Source: Vallitalea sp.
Lineage (GTDB): Bacteria > Bacillota > Clostridia > Lachnospirales > Vallitaleaceae
Direction: 5' to 3'
DNA length: 64,000 bases
NCBI GenBank assembly: GCA_025210515.1
Contig: JAOARM010000033.1
Coordinates: 186,001 to 250,000, forward strand
The stretch's first letter is position 1. Each line of letters begins with the position of its first letter. A program made the position numbers and the translations under genes. Under the pieces are notes generated by a model. It saw only the letters and a list, made by a program, of their open reading frames with translations. It had not been told where the DNA came from and did not search any database. This document shows, in pieces, positions 44,193-53,376 of this stretch.

Positions 44193-45405
44193 AACTTCCC
44201 CACTTTCCATTACTAATATCTTTAACTACAGTTTCTATTTTCCCATCATGTAATTGAACATATACTGTTTGTCCTATATTAATATCATCAATACTTCTAA
44301 CTTGTTTAGAAGATGTGCTAACGTATGAATAACCTTTTTCTAGATTATTAACAGGAGAAAGTGCATTAATCTTCTCATTTATTATATTTAGTTTATTTTT
44401 ATGCATATTGATTATATCTGTCATATGTCTATATAGTTTATCTTCAAGATCAGAAATATACTGTCTTTCTTTTTCAGCTCTAATACCAGGACTATTAAAA
44501 TCAAGTTTTATTTTATTAAGCTCTATAGATTTTCTATAGTAATCAATTTTTCTATTTAATATATTATTAAGCTTATAATCGTATTTATCTAGTAAATCTT
44601 GTGTCTCATGGAAAGATGGAATTGCAAGTTCTGCTCCAGCGGATGGTGTAGGTGCTCTAAGATCAGCTACAAAATCAGCTATAGTAAAATCAGTTTCATG
44701 ACCAACAGCAGATATTATAGGCGTATTAGCTTCATATATACATTTGGCTACATCCTTTTCATTAAATGCCCATAAATCTTCAATGGATCCTCCACCTCTA
44801 CCAATTATAATTACATCCACATCTTCTAATGAGTCAAGATGTTTAATTCCTTTTACTATATTACTTGCTGCACCATCACCTTGTACTAATGATGGATAAA
44901 GTAAAAGAGATATATATGGATTTCTTCTTCTTGATACATTTATCATATCTCTAATAGCTGCACCTGTATCTGATGTAACGATACCAACTTTTCGTGGATA
45001 TCTTGGTATATTTTTTTTGTTTTTTTCAAGAAAATAACCTTCTGCTTCTAAATCTTGTTTTAGTTTTTCAAATTTTTTGTATAACTCACCAATACCGTCT
45101 GACTTAATTTGCTGTACATATAGCTGATATGTTCCTGCTCTTTCATATACAGAAACATATCCTCTAGCTGTTATATTAATTCCATCTACTAAGTCACAAT
45201 CAACAAAGTCTCTATAGTTTTTAAATACTACACAAGATATAGCACTATTATGATCTTTTAATGTAAAATATATATGTCCCGAACTATGTATCTTACAATT
45301 AGATACTTCTCCTTTAATCCATATATCATTAACTACATAATCGTTTATAAATATCTTTTTAATATATGCATTAACTTGTGATACCGAAAAAATATTTTTT
45401 TTCAT
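44185..45405 (-). CDS. xseA: Exodeoxyribonuclease VII large subunit
   Basis: A 406-residue nuclease subunit. The N-terminal OB fold (residues about 1-100) has FSVSQVNAYIKKIF, VWIKGEVSNCK-like DIWIKGEVSNCKIHSSGHIY and GISVYERAGTYQL-like residues. The central catalytic region has VGIVTSDTGAAIRDM, DVIIIGRGGGSIEDLWAFN, ISAVGHETDFTIADFVAD and RAPTPSAGAEL. A coiled-coil tail follows. It lies between nusB and xseB, and it lacks the folD neighbour seen in Bacillus. Confidence 0.96.
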   Translation of the reverse strand: MKKNIFSVSQVNAYIKKIFINDYVVNDIWIKGEVSNCKIHSSGHIYFTLKDHNSAISCVVFKNYRDFVDCDLVDGINITARGYVSVYERAGTYQLYVQQIKSDGIGELYKKFEKLKQDLEAEGYFLEKNKKNIPRYPRKVGIVTSDTGAAIRDMINVSRRRNPYISLLLYPSLVQGDGAASNIVKGIKHLDSLEDVDVIIIGRGGGSIEDLWAFNEKDVAKCIYEANTPIISAVGHETDFTIADFVADLRAPTPSAGAELAIPSFHETQDLLDKYDYKLNNILNRKIDYYRKSIELNKIKLDFNSPGIRAEKERQYISDLEDKLYRHMTDIINMHKNKLNIINEKINALSPVNNLEKGYSYVSTSSKQVRSIDDINIGQTVYVQLHDGKIETVVKDISNGKWGSYE

Positions 45406-45429
45406 AAAACCATTCCTATGCTTTATTTA

Positions 45430-45834
45430 CTACTTATTAACTACTTTTGCGAGTATACCATTAATAAATGATGGTGAACTATCTCCGCCGAATTTCTTAG
45501 CTATTTCTACTGCTTCGTTTATTGCTACATTAGTAGGTATATCTTCATCATATTGTATCTCATAAATAGCTAATCTAAGTATGCTTACATCAACTTTGGA
45601 CATTCTAGATATGGACCAATTTTTAGCATTTTCATTTATTATGTTATCTAATGCTTCTAAATTCTCATTTATTTTTATTGATTTGTTGCTAATATATTGT
45701 ATTGTCTCGTCATTAATATCTTGAAAATCACTAAGATAAGTATCAATCTTATCACTAAATTCTTCATCATCATTAAATTCTAATAAAAAAATCGCCTTAA
45801 AAATATGTTCTCTCATGGTCCTTCTGTTCATCAT
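45430..45834 (-). CDS. nusB: Transcription antitermination factor NusB
   Basis: A 134-residue all-helical protein. Family residues include [42 protein letters not shown], the strongly conserved [19 protein letters not shown] and FINGILAKV. It binds boxA RNA with NusE during rRNA transcription. Two ATGs in tandem follow AGGAGG at 3 and 6 bases; either may serve. It follows yqhY, as in Bacillus. Confidence 0.95.
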   Translation of the reverse strand: MMNRRTMREHIFKAIFLLEFNDDEEFSDKIDTYLSDFQDINDETIQYISNKSIKINENLEALDNIINENAKNWSISRMSKVDVSILRLAIYEIQYDEDIPTNVAINEAVEIAKKFGGDSSPSFINGILAKVVNK

Positions 45835-45909
45835 GTACCTCCTGAAATTATAAATATATAAAAGTAGTTTCTCTTATATAGTACTACTTAAATTATTACC
45901 ACATTTTAA

Positions 45910-45940
45910 TACCCTTAAATATAAAAAATATTTAAGGGTA
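45910..45940. terminator. Hairpin between yqhY and nusB
   Basis: TACCCTTAAATAT and ATATTTAAGGGTA form a perfect 13-base stem around a five-base A loop. The tail on the minus strand is not U-rich, so termination may be partial. Confidence 0.55.
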
Positions 45941-46021
45941 CTTATATTATACTATATTTAGTTGATTGTACAAGCTAAATATTGAAAAAGCAACAATAAT
46001 CTTATACTTAATGTCAAATTA

Positions 46022-46393
46022 TTATTTTTTTTCTACATTAACGCCTGCAACACGAATATTAATTTCTTCTACTTCAAGCCCAGTCATTGTTTCTACTGCA
46101 CTTTTAACTTTTTGTTGAACTTTTTCTGTTACTTCTGGAATACTACTTCCAAATTCAACGATAATAGAAAGTTCTAGAGAAACATCTTGTTCTCCAACTT
46201 CTACAATAACACCTTTAGCTAAGTTCTTTTTACCAAGCATCTCAACAAGACCACCTGTAAAATTACCAACCATTCCAGCAACGCCTTCTACTTCTGTAGC
46301 CGCTAAACCAGTAATTATTGCTATAACTTCATCAGCTATATGAACTTCTCCAACTTTATCCTTTTCATGTATTTTAAACGTTTGTCTATCCAT
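46022..46393 (-). CDS. yqhY: Asp23/Gls24 family envelope stress protein (YqhY)
   Basis: A 123-residue Asp23-family protein: GEVHIADEVIAIITGLAATEVEGVAGM near the N-terminus, GVIVEVGEQDVSLELSIIVEFGSSIPEV in the middle and VNIRVAGV-like EINIRVAGVNVEKK at the end. In Bacillus the orthologue yqhY lies with accBC and lowers acetyl-CoA carboxylase activity; accBC is absent here while the position next to nusB is kept. The ATG at 46393 sits behind TAGGAGG; the longer frame upstream is discarded. Confidence 0.9.
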   Translation of the reverse strand: MDRQTFKIHEKDKVGEVHIADEVIAIITGLAATEVEGVAGMVGNFTGGLVEMLGKKNLAKGVIVEVGEQDVSLELSIIVEFGSSIPEVTEKVQQKVKSAVETMTGLEVEEINIRVAGVNVEKK

Positions 46394-46498
46394 CGTAAAT
46401 CCTCCTATCGGTATCACTATTAGATTATTATTCATATGTTAAATATATACAATATTTTCTTCTACGTTAATTATAGCAAATCTTATAGGTTTTGCAAA

Positions 46499-47248
46499 TT
46501 ATTTTTTAGAAATATCTAATAATGTAATATGTATTTTTTCAGGATCTACTGAAGTTTTTCTTCTTACAATATCATGAACCTGTGCACGCTCTGCTTGTGA
46601 TAATTCTTCTGCGTTAATAACTACATCTACGTCTCCACCACTAATTCTTACAAAAACATCTTCAAAGCCTTTTGCTTCAAGAAGTGATTCTGCCATAGCT
46701 TCTTTTTCGATTCTATCTTGTAAATCAATCATTTCTTTTACTGCTTTTGTTTTTTGTTCTTCTTTCAACTCTTTATTATCAATAATAGCTATATATCCTT
46801 CTTTTAATGATGAATAAGTTTGTTCTCTATCTATTTTCGCATTAAGAAAATGACTTGATTGTACAGAGTTACTATTAATAAATACCGCTTCACCAGTTGA
46901 ACTATCATTATTATTATCTGCTGATGTTTTTTCTGCTTTTGTTGCATTTTGATCTACATTTGCATCTGCATTAGGATCTGTCTTTGCATCTTCACTAGGT
47001 TGTTCTTGAGCTTTTGATACATCGTTAGCATTATTTTCATCTGGTTTAACTTCTGGCTGTTTTGCGTCAGTATTGTTTTCATTTGGTACCATTGCTGTAG
47101 GTGTTTGAACATTTTCTTGATTAATTCCATTATCTTGATTAATTACTGGTTTAACGTCTGTTTTTTCAGTAAAGTTAATGTATCCTGCAATAGCTATCAT
47201 AATAACTAACGCTGTAATTATAATTTGATTCTTTCTAAAAGTTTGCAC
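46499..47248 (-). CDS. spoIIIAH: Stage III sporulation protein AH
   Basis: A 249-residue mother-cell membrane protein that binds forespore SpoIIQ to build the feeding-tube channel. One helix lies near residues 7-25 (IIITALVIMIAIAGYI). An unusually long, low-complexity Asn/Asp/Lys/Glu linker runs to about residue 120. A YscJ-like ring domain then follows with EAMAESLLEAKGFEDVFVRI, DVDVVINAEELSQAE and IHITLLDISKK. The GTG start at 47248 follows GGGGGAATA and lies 3 bases after spoIIIAG. Confidence 0.93.
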   Translation of the reverse strand: MQTFRKNQIIITALVIMIAIAGYINFTEKTDVKPVINQDNGINQENVQTPTAMVPNENNTDAKQPEVKPDENNANDVSKAQEQPSEDAKTDPNADANVDQNATKAEKTSADNNNDSSTGEAVFINSNSVQSSHFLNAKIDREQTYSSLKEGYIAIIDNKELKEEQKTKAVKEMIDLQDRIEKEAMAESLLEAKGFEDVFVRISGGDVDVVINAEELSQAERAQVHDIVRRKTSVDPEKIHITLLDISKK

Positions 47249-47250
47249 TT

Positions 47251-47856
47251 TTATTCCCCCTTATTATCAACCATTTTCATTACTTCTATCTTATGCACAG
47301 GAACGTCTAATAATACTTTAGCCGCATTAATTAAATTGTTTTTTACAACTATATCACCACCGCCTTCTGCAATTATTACAACACCACTAATTTGTGGTTC
47401 CAGTTCTTTTAGTATAATTGGCTTAGTAGAACCATCAGAATTATTAATAAGTACTGTTGATTCTTGCTGTTCCGTTTGTGTTATTAGTCTTTTTCCTCCC
47501 TGAGCATCTACTTCATCAGTTTCAGAGTTAGAATTTGGAACATCTTTATTTATAACTATTTCTCCACTTGTTTTTAGCATAATTATTACTTCGATTTTAC
47601 CAACACCATCTATCTGAGCAAATTCTTTTTCTAGTCTTTTTTCTAATTTTTCTTCATATGTCTGCGGGTTACTTGCTTTATATGTGTTTGGTGCAATAAT
47701 CTTATTATCTACTGCTTTATTATTATGAGGTTTCATGAATGTTTTTGGAATCATAAGTAACAACACACCAATTAGAAAAATAATAATATAAAGATTAATC
47801 CTTTTTTTATCTTTTTCTGTTGGTTCATTTCCTTTAGTAAAAAAATCAAAATTCAT
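47251..47856 (-). CDS. spoIIIAG: Stage III sporulation protein AG
   Basis: A 201-residue protein with one helix near residues 24-40 and an outer ring-building domain: YEEKLEKRLEKEFAQIDGVG, EVIIMLKTSGE, KPIILKELEPQISGVVIIAEGG and KVLLDVPVHKIEVMKM. SpoIIIAG forms a large ring in the intermembrane space between mother cell and forespore. It is next to spoIIIAH and follows spoIIIAF after an 89-base gap. Confidence 0.93.
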   Translation of the reverse strand: MNFDFFTKGNEPTEKDKKRINLYIIIFLIGVLLLMIPKTFMKPHNNKAVDNKIIAPNTYKASNPQTYEEKLEKRLEKEFAQIDGVGKIEVIIMLKTSGEIVINKDVPNSNSETDEVDAQGGKRLITQTEQQESTVLINNSDGSTKPIILKELEPQISGVVIIAEGGGDIVVKNNLINAAKVLLDVPVHKIEVMKMVDNKGE

Positions 47857-47945
47857 TTTTATCCTCCTGTAATTTACTAAGTGTTGTTAATCATTAGTTC
47901 AATAATTAACAAGCGCCTTTTTTGAATTGATAACAAGTGAAATAG

Positions 47946-48563
47946 TTAACATGTTTCTATAGTAATATGTATATTATTAGAGGACAAATTATAGAAGTTA
48001 TTAATTATTTTTTTTACTTTTTTTTCAATTAATATTTCTTGTGCTGTTCTTGGTTTTTTCTCATCACTAGATTCATTAATAATAATATTATTTATTTTGA
48101 CTCCCTTGATATCAGAGTTATTATTGTTTATATAACCATCTTTTATAGTTAGAAAAACTTCTGTAATCATTCCATAATTTTCACTTTTATTATCTTCCTC
48201 TATATTAACTTTTATTTTTGTAGCTGTAATTTCTTCTTGTTTCAAAAGTTGGCTAATATGTGCTCCCATTCTTTCTTTATATATTTTTGTTGTTATATCG
48301 CTTTGTATATCTGTGTACTTATTACTTTTTCCATCGCTACTGATTGATTTCACCTTGAAATCATTCATTATTACATTGTAGTTAAGTGTTTGCATTAATC
48401 CACTATATGTAAGAATAGGATTTATTAAAATGATTATTAATATTACTCCACAAAAGAGTCTCATATATTTTTTCATATTTCCATTTGGCATTAGATACTC
48501 TAGTATTTTAGTTAATAATAGAAATATAACTATGCTTTTAACTAAACTATATATTTGTGACAT
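47946..48563 (-). CDS. spoIIIAF: Stage III sporulation protein AF
   Basis: A 205-residue protein with two N-terminal helices (residues about 5-24 and 33-52, with YLMPNGNMKKYMRLFCGVIL between them) and a soluble C-terminal domain ending NLSSNNIHITIETC. The NGNMKKYMR segment is typical of SpoIIIAF. It is part of the SpoIIIA-SpoIIQ complex; its exact role is less well known than AG or AH. Confidence 0.9.
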   Translation of the reverse strand: MSQIYSLVKSIVIFLLLTKILEYLMPNGNMKKYMRLFCGVILIIILINPILTYSGLMQTLNYNVIMNDFKVKSISSDGKSNKYTDIQSDITTKIYKERMGAHISQLLKQEEITATKIKVNIEEDNKSENYGMITEVFLTIKDGYINNNNSDIKGVKINNIIINESSDEKKPRTAQEILIEKKVKKIINNFYNLSSNNIHITIETC

Positions 48564-48629
48564 ATTAACTCTCCTCTACGCTCCACTAGTGGATATATTT
48601 ATCATTGTTTTGTATACATATTAGCTTAA

Positions 48630-49787
48630 TTAACGCATATACGAAGCAATATTGGTAGCATTTAATGTAATCGTTATAGTTATAATAAATAGAAATGCTG
48701 TAATAACAACTATCCCAAGAAGAATGAAACAGATATCTCCTACATTAGATAAACATGATATTAATCGTTTATCAGAAATAGGTTGTATTATTGCAGCCGT
48801 TAATTTATATAAAAATGCTACTACTATAATCTTAATTATAGGAATTAAACATATTATAATAATAACAATAAGTGCAACTATCCCTATTCCATTTTTAATA
48901 AGTACTGCACATCCTAGAACTGTATCTGCAACACCACTTAATGTAGTTCCTATAAAAGGTATAGCAGATACTGCTACTTTAACAGATTTATTAGCTAAAC
49001 CATCTAATACTGGTGCTGTGAAACTTTGCATAGTAAGAGCGGCTATAAAAATTACTACTAACACTTTAATACTCCATGTAACAACATTTTTCAGTAAATC
49101 TACCATTTTAGACAGTATGCTTTCTTCTGTAATACTATTTATTATTTCTAGAACAATTATTATGTACACAAAAGGTATTACATAACGCAGAATTATCTTA
49201 TCTACTATTCCAATTATAATTAACATTGCCTGACTATATAAAAAAGTAGAAGTATAACTTCCTGATAATGCTGTTGCCGCAAATAAGCTAGGAATCAATG
49301 TTTGAATAAATCCTTGTAAGTTATATATAACGTTAATGGCTACTTTACTTAGTATGTTATATGATTTTAATATTATTGTTGAAATCAATAAAAATACAAC
49401 AAAATAACCTACTTCTCCTACATATTGATTACTAAATGCAGTAGTAAAATTAGTGAAAATGGCAGCTATTAGTGCTATAGCAATTAACTGCACAATAAGA
49501 TTATAGTTTGCTCTTATTTCGCTAAATGCATTTGATAAAATAATTTTTATAATATCTTCTGTCTGAAGATCAAATTCACCTTTTATAATTTTATTTAAAG
49601 TCTCTCTAAAATCTATTTTAATAACTGTGTTTTTAGTTATTTCATCAATGGTTGATTGTATTTCTTCATACTCGATAACTTTTTGTTGTTCATATAAAAT
49701 ATTATCAACTTCTGATGAAGCAAATACATTAATAGCTGTTAATCTTAATAAAATAACTAATATAAGTAGCCATCTAATATTTCTCAT
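48630..49787 (-). CDS. spoIIIAE: Stage III sporulation protein AE
   Basis: A 385-residue polytopic membrane protein with an N-terminal signal-like helix and about eight further helices. LIPSLFAATALSGSYTSTFLY near residue 165, AVSAIPFIGTTLSGVADTVLG near 275 and QPISDKRLISCLSNVGD near 335 are family blocks. It may be the transmembrane channel of the complex. It follows spoIIIAD with a 38-base gap. Confidence 0.94.
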   Translation of the reverse strand: MRNIRWLLILVILLRLTAINVFASSEVDNILYEQQKVIEYEEIQSTIDEITKNTVIKIDFRETLNKIIKGEFDLQTEDIIKIILSNAFSEIRANYNLIVQLIAIALIAAIFTNFTTAFSNQYVGEVGYFVVFLLISTIILKSYNILSKVAINVIYNLQGFIQTLIPSLFAATALSGSYTSTFLYSQAMLIIIGIVDKIILRYVIPFVYIIIVLEIINSITEESILSKMVDLLKNVVTWSIKVLVVIFIAALTMQSFTAPVLDGLANKSVKVAVSAIPFIGTTLSGVADTVLGCAVLIKNGIGIVALIVIIIICLIPIIKIIVVAFLYKLTAAIIQPISDKRLISCLSNVGDICFILLGIVVITAFLFIITITITLNATNIASYMR

Positions 49788-49825
49788 AGTTCTCTCCTAT
49801 ACTAATCTATTGTATATAATGACTA

Positions 49826-50212
49826 TTACATTAGAATATCAGATATCATATTAATGATAGATAATATAACTGGCATAGATATTATTAGAATCATAATCTT
49901 ACCTACCATTTCAATCTTAGATGCTATTGCTTGTTGTCCTGCATCTTTACATAGCTGAGCACCAAATTCAGTTATAAATGCGATACCTAATATCTGTAAC
50001 AGTATCTTAATATATATATCACTAATATTTATTAGACTTGAAATTCTAGAGATAAAATCTATCATTATTCCTAACTTATCAATAATAATAAAAAATATAA
50101 CTATACTAGCTGCAATACCAATATAAATGCCAAACTCTGCATTATTTTTTTTTAGTATAACAATTAATATTGTTGATACTATTCCAATAATAACAACTTG
50201 TACAGCTTCCAT
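49826..50212 (-). CDS. spoIIIAD: Stage III sporulation protein AD
   Basis: A 128-residue membrane protein with four helices. The family stretch YIKILLQILGIAFITEFGAQ-LCKDAGQQAIASKIEMVGKI is clear near residues 68-108. It is similar in its second half to SpoIIIAC and belongs to the membrane part of the SpoIIIA complex. Confidence 0.93.
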   Translation of the reverse strand: MEAVQVVIIGIVSTILIVILKKNNAEFGIYIGIAASIVIFFIIIDKLGIMIDFISRISSLINISDIYIKILLQILGIAFITEFGAQLCKDAGQQAIASKIEMVGKIMILIISMPVILSIINMISDILM

Positions 50213-50264
50213 AAAAACAATCCTTCCTAATTAAGTTAACTGTATAATAATGAATCAATATTTT

Positions 50265-50459
50265 TCATAGTTTAAATACTCTCTGAATCTCATTAAATAA
50301 ATCATTAATATATTGTATAATCCAATATAATACAACTACTAAGCCTGCTAAAGTTGTTAACATGGCTTGTTCATCTTTACCAGCTTTTTGTAATAGCTGA
50401 TTTAATACTGCTACTATTATTCCTACTGCGGCTATTTTAAATACTATGGATATATCCAT
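50265..50459 (-). CDS. spoIIIAC: Stage III sporulation protein AC
   Basis: A 64-residue two-helix membrane protein: DISIVFKIAAVGIIVAVLNQ then LLQKAGKDEQAMLTTLAGLVVVL. The KAGKDEQA turn is diagnostic of SpoIIIAC. ATG at 50459 follows AAAGGAGGATATTT. Confidence 0.94.
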   Translation of the reverse strand: MDISIVFKIAAVGIIVAVLNQLLQKAGKDEQAMLTTLAGLVVVLYWIIQYINDLFNEIQRVFKL

Positions 50460-50516
50460 AAATATCCTCCTTTTTACTTGTTATTTCACAAAATTTATCA
50501 TCTGAATATGTATCTA

Positions 50517-51038
50517 TTAAATTAATATTACTATGATGAATATACCTGCCAAAATGCCAAGACTTCTATATAACTTATTATATTTGTGATCATTTTGGGT
50601 AGATGTTTTAATTTCTTCGTTAATTTGTTCGATTAACAAGTTAATATGGTTGTTTTGTGTTTCTTTATCTAGATAGCCAATGTTCTCACTAAAAATAATT
50701 ATATTTTTAATATCAACTGAATTAAGATATGTTCTTTTTAATATTTCTTCTGCTTTCTTTTTCCATACTTGATTTAAAGTTTCACCAGAATTAAGTTTTA
50801 GTTCATCTGAAACAGATTTATAAAATTCACCTATTTCATTATTAAATCTTGAACCAACATCTTCTAACGCTTCTGGCAATGGTGATAAAGAATAATTTAT
50901 TTCTCCCTTGAGAAGTATTAATGCTTTTTTAAAAGTGCATAAATCATTAGTTCTTCTAGTGTAAGTTTTACTATAATAAAAGCCCATTAACGATGATGAT
51001 AAAAGAATAAGAGTTGATCCTAATATACTTGTTATCAT
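50517..51038 (-). CDS. spoIIIAB: Stage III sporulation protein AB
   Basis: A 173-residue protein with one helix at each end and a helical cytoplasmic domain. Family residues are LIGFYYS-like LMGFYYSKTYTRRTNDL, LILLKGEINYSLSPLPEAL, and the C-terminal LGILAGIFIIVILI. The N-terminal half has a fold related to type II secretion F proteins. It follows spoIIIAA after 24 bases. Confidence 0.92.
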   Translation of the reverse strand: MITSILGSTLILLSSSLMGFYYSKTYTRRTNDLCTFKKALILLKGEINYSLSPLPEALEDVGSRFNNEIGEFYKSVSDELKLNSGETLNQVWKKKAEEILKRTYLNSVDIKNIIIFSENIGYLDKETQNNHINLLIEQINEEIKTSTQNDHKYNKLYRSLGILAGIFIIVILI

Positions 51039-51062
51039 ATTAATCTCTCCTAATATACTTAA

Positions 51063-52028
51063 TTATTTTTTTTGCTTATCCGCTATAATACTCATTATTT
51101 TTCCATTCATATTATAGATTTTTTTCATATCTCCTATACCATTTTTGTTTTCTAGTATTATGTATCTTTGTATAATATTTTTATTAATTAGTTTTTCTAA
51201 CACTGGTTTATTTCTTACTTCATCAAGTGATGCTCCATGTACTGTACATATCATCTTACATCCTGCGTTAATTACAAAATCAATAGCTTCTATATCTTCA
51301 CTACTTCCTATTTCATCAACTGCTATTACTTGTGGGGACATTGAACGTATTAGCATTAACATACCTTCTGTTTTTGGGCATCCATCAAGTATGTCTGTTT
51401 TTATTCCCAAATCATTTTGTGGTATTCCTCTATAGCACCCTCCTATCTCAGAACGTTCATCCACTACTCCTACAGTAAAACCTCCAATTGATTTTGTTCC
51501 ATATGAGAGCTGTCTTACTATATCTCTTAACAGAGTAGTTTTACCACATCTGGGAGGTGATATTATTAAGGTATGTAACACTTCATTGTCTTTTACTATG
51601 TATGGTATTACCCCGTTTGCACAACCTTTAATTTGATGAGAAATTCTTATATTAATGCAAGATATATTTTTAATAGTTTTTACACAATTATTCTCAATAA
51701 CTACTTTCCCTGCTAATCCTATTCTGTGTCCTCCGTCAACGGTTATATAACCATTTCTAAGTTCGTCTTCAAATGCATATAATGAATAGTTACTAATAAA
51801 CTCCATAGTTTCTCTTATATCTTTCTCAGTTATATTATAAGAATTAACTATATTATTAGTTAGTTGCTTATGAGATAAAAAATACTCTTTATTATCCATT
51901 CTAATAATTAACGGCTTGTTTACTCTCATGCGTATCTCTTGTAATAAATCTAATTGTTCTTCTTGCAGTGAGTTAAACCACTCTCTTAAATTAGTACTTA
52001 GTATTTTTTCAACTGTTTCTTTTTTCAT
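51063..52028 (-). CDS. spoIIIAA: Stage III sporulation protein AA (ATPase)
   Basis: A 321-residue cytoplasmic AAA-type ATPase related to secretion ATPases, thought to power the SpoIIIA-SpoIIQ channel. Walker A is in LIISPPRCGKTTLLRDI and Walker B in VIAVDEIGSSEDIEAI, with VVDERSEIGGCYRG between. An R3H-like N-terminal region LLQEIRMRVNKPLIIR precedes. I use the ATG at 52028; the upstream in-frame ATG (52046) overlaps the AAAGGTGG ribosome site. A palindrome CAACA/TGTTG lies just upstream, and a sigma-E-like CATA motif follows a run of A/T, but I cannot define the promoter. Confidence 0.94.
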   Translation of the reverse strand: MKKETVEKILSTNLREWFNSLQEEQLDLLQEIRMRVNKPLIIRMDNKEYFLSHKQLTNNIVNSYNITEKDIRETMEFISNYSLYAFEDELRNGYITVDGGHRIGLAGKVVIENNCVKTIKNISCINIRISHQIKGCANGVIPYIVKDNEVLHTLIISPPRCGKTTLLRDIVRQLSYGTKSIGGFTVGVVDERSEIGGCYRGIPQNDLGIKTDILDGCPKTEGMLMLIRSMSPQVIAVDEIGSSEDIEAIDFVINAGCKMICTVHGASLDEVRNKPVLEKLINKNIIQRYIILENKNGIGDMKKIYNMNGKIMSIIADKQKK

Positions 52029-52198
52029 CACTTGTCCACCTTTCATACAACAATATATGTTGCCACTTATATTTTTATGCTAATTATTATTGATTTTATA
52101 TCATAATTCTAAAATATTATTCATAAGTTTTATAAGATAATATTTATGTAATTATCATAATTAAGCGTTATTAATTTATAGACAAGGAGTACGGGAGA

Positions 52199-53329
52199 AT
52201 GAGAAAGATATTTTTACTGATTATATGTTTGTTATTACTAAAACCTATTGCTGTCAACGGAAATGAGGAAGAAGATACTACTTGGAAATATATTCATGGA
52301 AAAGTTATTTCTATAATAGAAGATACTACAGATGAAGAAAACTATTTGCGATATCAAAAAGCTTTAGTTAAAGTAACAGAAAAAGGACTTTCTGGCGAAT
52401 TAGAAGTTATGAATACTATAAATACAGCCTCTATATATAAGATAATCGTAAAACCTGGAGACGATGTAATTATCATTGTAAATACTACTGACAACATATT
52501 GAAAGATGGTAGAATATACTCATATTCACGTGATAAGTATTTGTTATATTTATTATTTATATTTTTAGGTGCTCTTATTTTATTTGGTGGTAAAAATGGG
52601 CTTTATTCAATAATTAGTCTCTCTATAAGCGTTTCACTTATATTATTTGTATTCTTTCCACTAATATTAAAATCATATCATCCCATTGTTATAGTAAGTG
52701 CAATAAGCATTATATCTACATTCTTCACTTTAACTATAATTGGTGGTTTTAATATGAAAACTTATGCCGCAATCATCGGAACAATAGGTGGTGTAATTAC
52801 AGCAGGATTACTGACTTTTTATTTTGGTTATTTAACACATATTCAAGGTATTGAGAGTGAAGGCGTAGAACTTCTTTCTTATTTTCCTAAGGGGTGTACT
52901 TTGAATTTTAGGGATTTATTATATGCAGGTATTATTATTGGTGCTCTGGGGGCTATAATGGATGTTAGTATGTCAATATCATCTTCTATGGGAGAGCTTT
53001 TTGAAAGTAATCCAAGAATATCTATGAGTAAGTTATTTGGGTCTGGTATGCGTATAGGAAAGGATATTATGGGTACAATGTCTAATACTCTAATATTAGC
53101 ATATACTGGTAATTCGATTAATCTAATACTTGTGTTCTTTTTATATGATAAATCTTTTATACAATTTATTAATTCTGATCATATATCAGCAGAAATTTTA
53201 AGAGCTTTATGTGGAAGTATCGGTCTTGTTTTTAGTATTCCAATTACTTCTTTAGCATTTATTTTTCTATGTAGTAAATATAATATTAATAATAAATACA
53301 CTGTACGAAATACTAGAAGTTATAGATAG
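52199..53329 (+). CDS. YibE/F family membrane protein
   Basis: A 376-residue protein. An N-terminal signal-like helix is followed by an extracytoplasmic domain (residues about 20-115) and seven to eight membrane helices. YibE/F signatures include KPGDDVIIIV, GIIIGALGAIMDVSMSISSSM near residue 240 and IGKDIMGTMSNTLILAYTG near 285. Family function is not established; a role in solute or ion transport is often suggested. It is the only plus-strand gene in the 25-kb sporulation/housekeeping block and is divergent from spoIIIAA. The ATG at 52199 follows GGGAG. Confidence 0.88.
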   Translation: MRKIFLLIICLLLLKPIAVNGNEEEDTTWKYIHGKVISIIEDTTDEENYLRYQKALVKVTEKGLSGELEVMNTINTASIYKIIVKPGDDVIIIVNTTDNILKDGRIYSYSRDKYLLYLLFIFLGALILFGGKNGLYSIISLSISVSLILFVFFPLILKSYHPIVIVSAISIISTFFTLTIIGGFNMKTYAAIIGTIGGVITAGLLTFYFGYLTHIQGIESEGVELLSYFPKGCTLNFRDLLYAGIIIGALGAIMDVSMSISSSMGELFESNPRISMSKLFGSGMRIGKDIMGTMSNTLILAYTGNSINLILVFFLYDKSFIQFINSDHISAEILRALCGSIGLVFSIPITSLAFIFLCSKYNINNKYTVRNTRSYR

Positions 53330-53341
53330 TAAAGAATAGGC

Positions 53342-53376
53342 AATGGAGGTGTAGGATATTATCCAACACCTCCATT
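53342..53376. terminator. Bidirectional terminator
   Basis: AATGGAGGTGT-A-GGAT, loop ATT, ATCC-A-ACACCTCCATT between convergent yibE/F-like and HD-GYP genes. The stop codon of the HD-GYP gene touches the stem. Confidence 0.85.
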
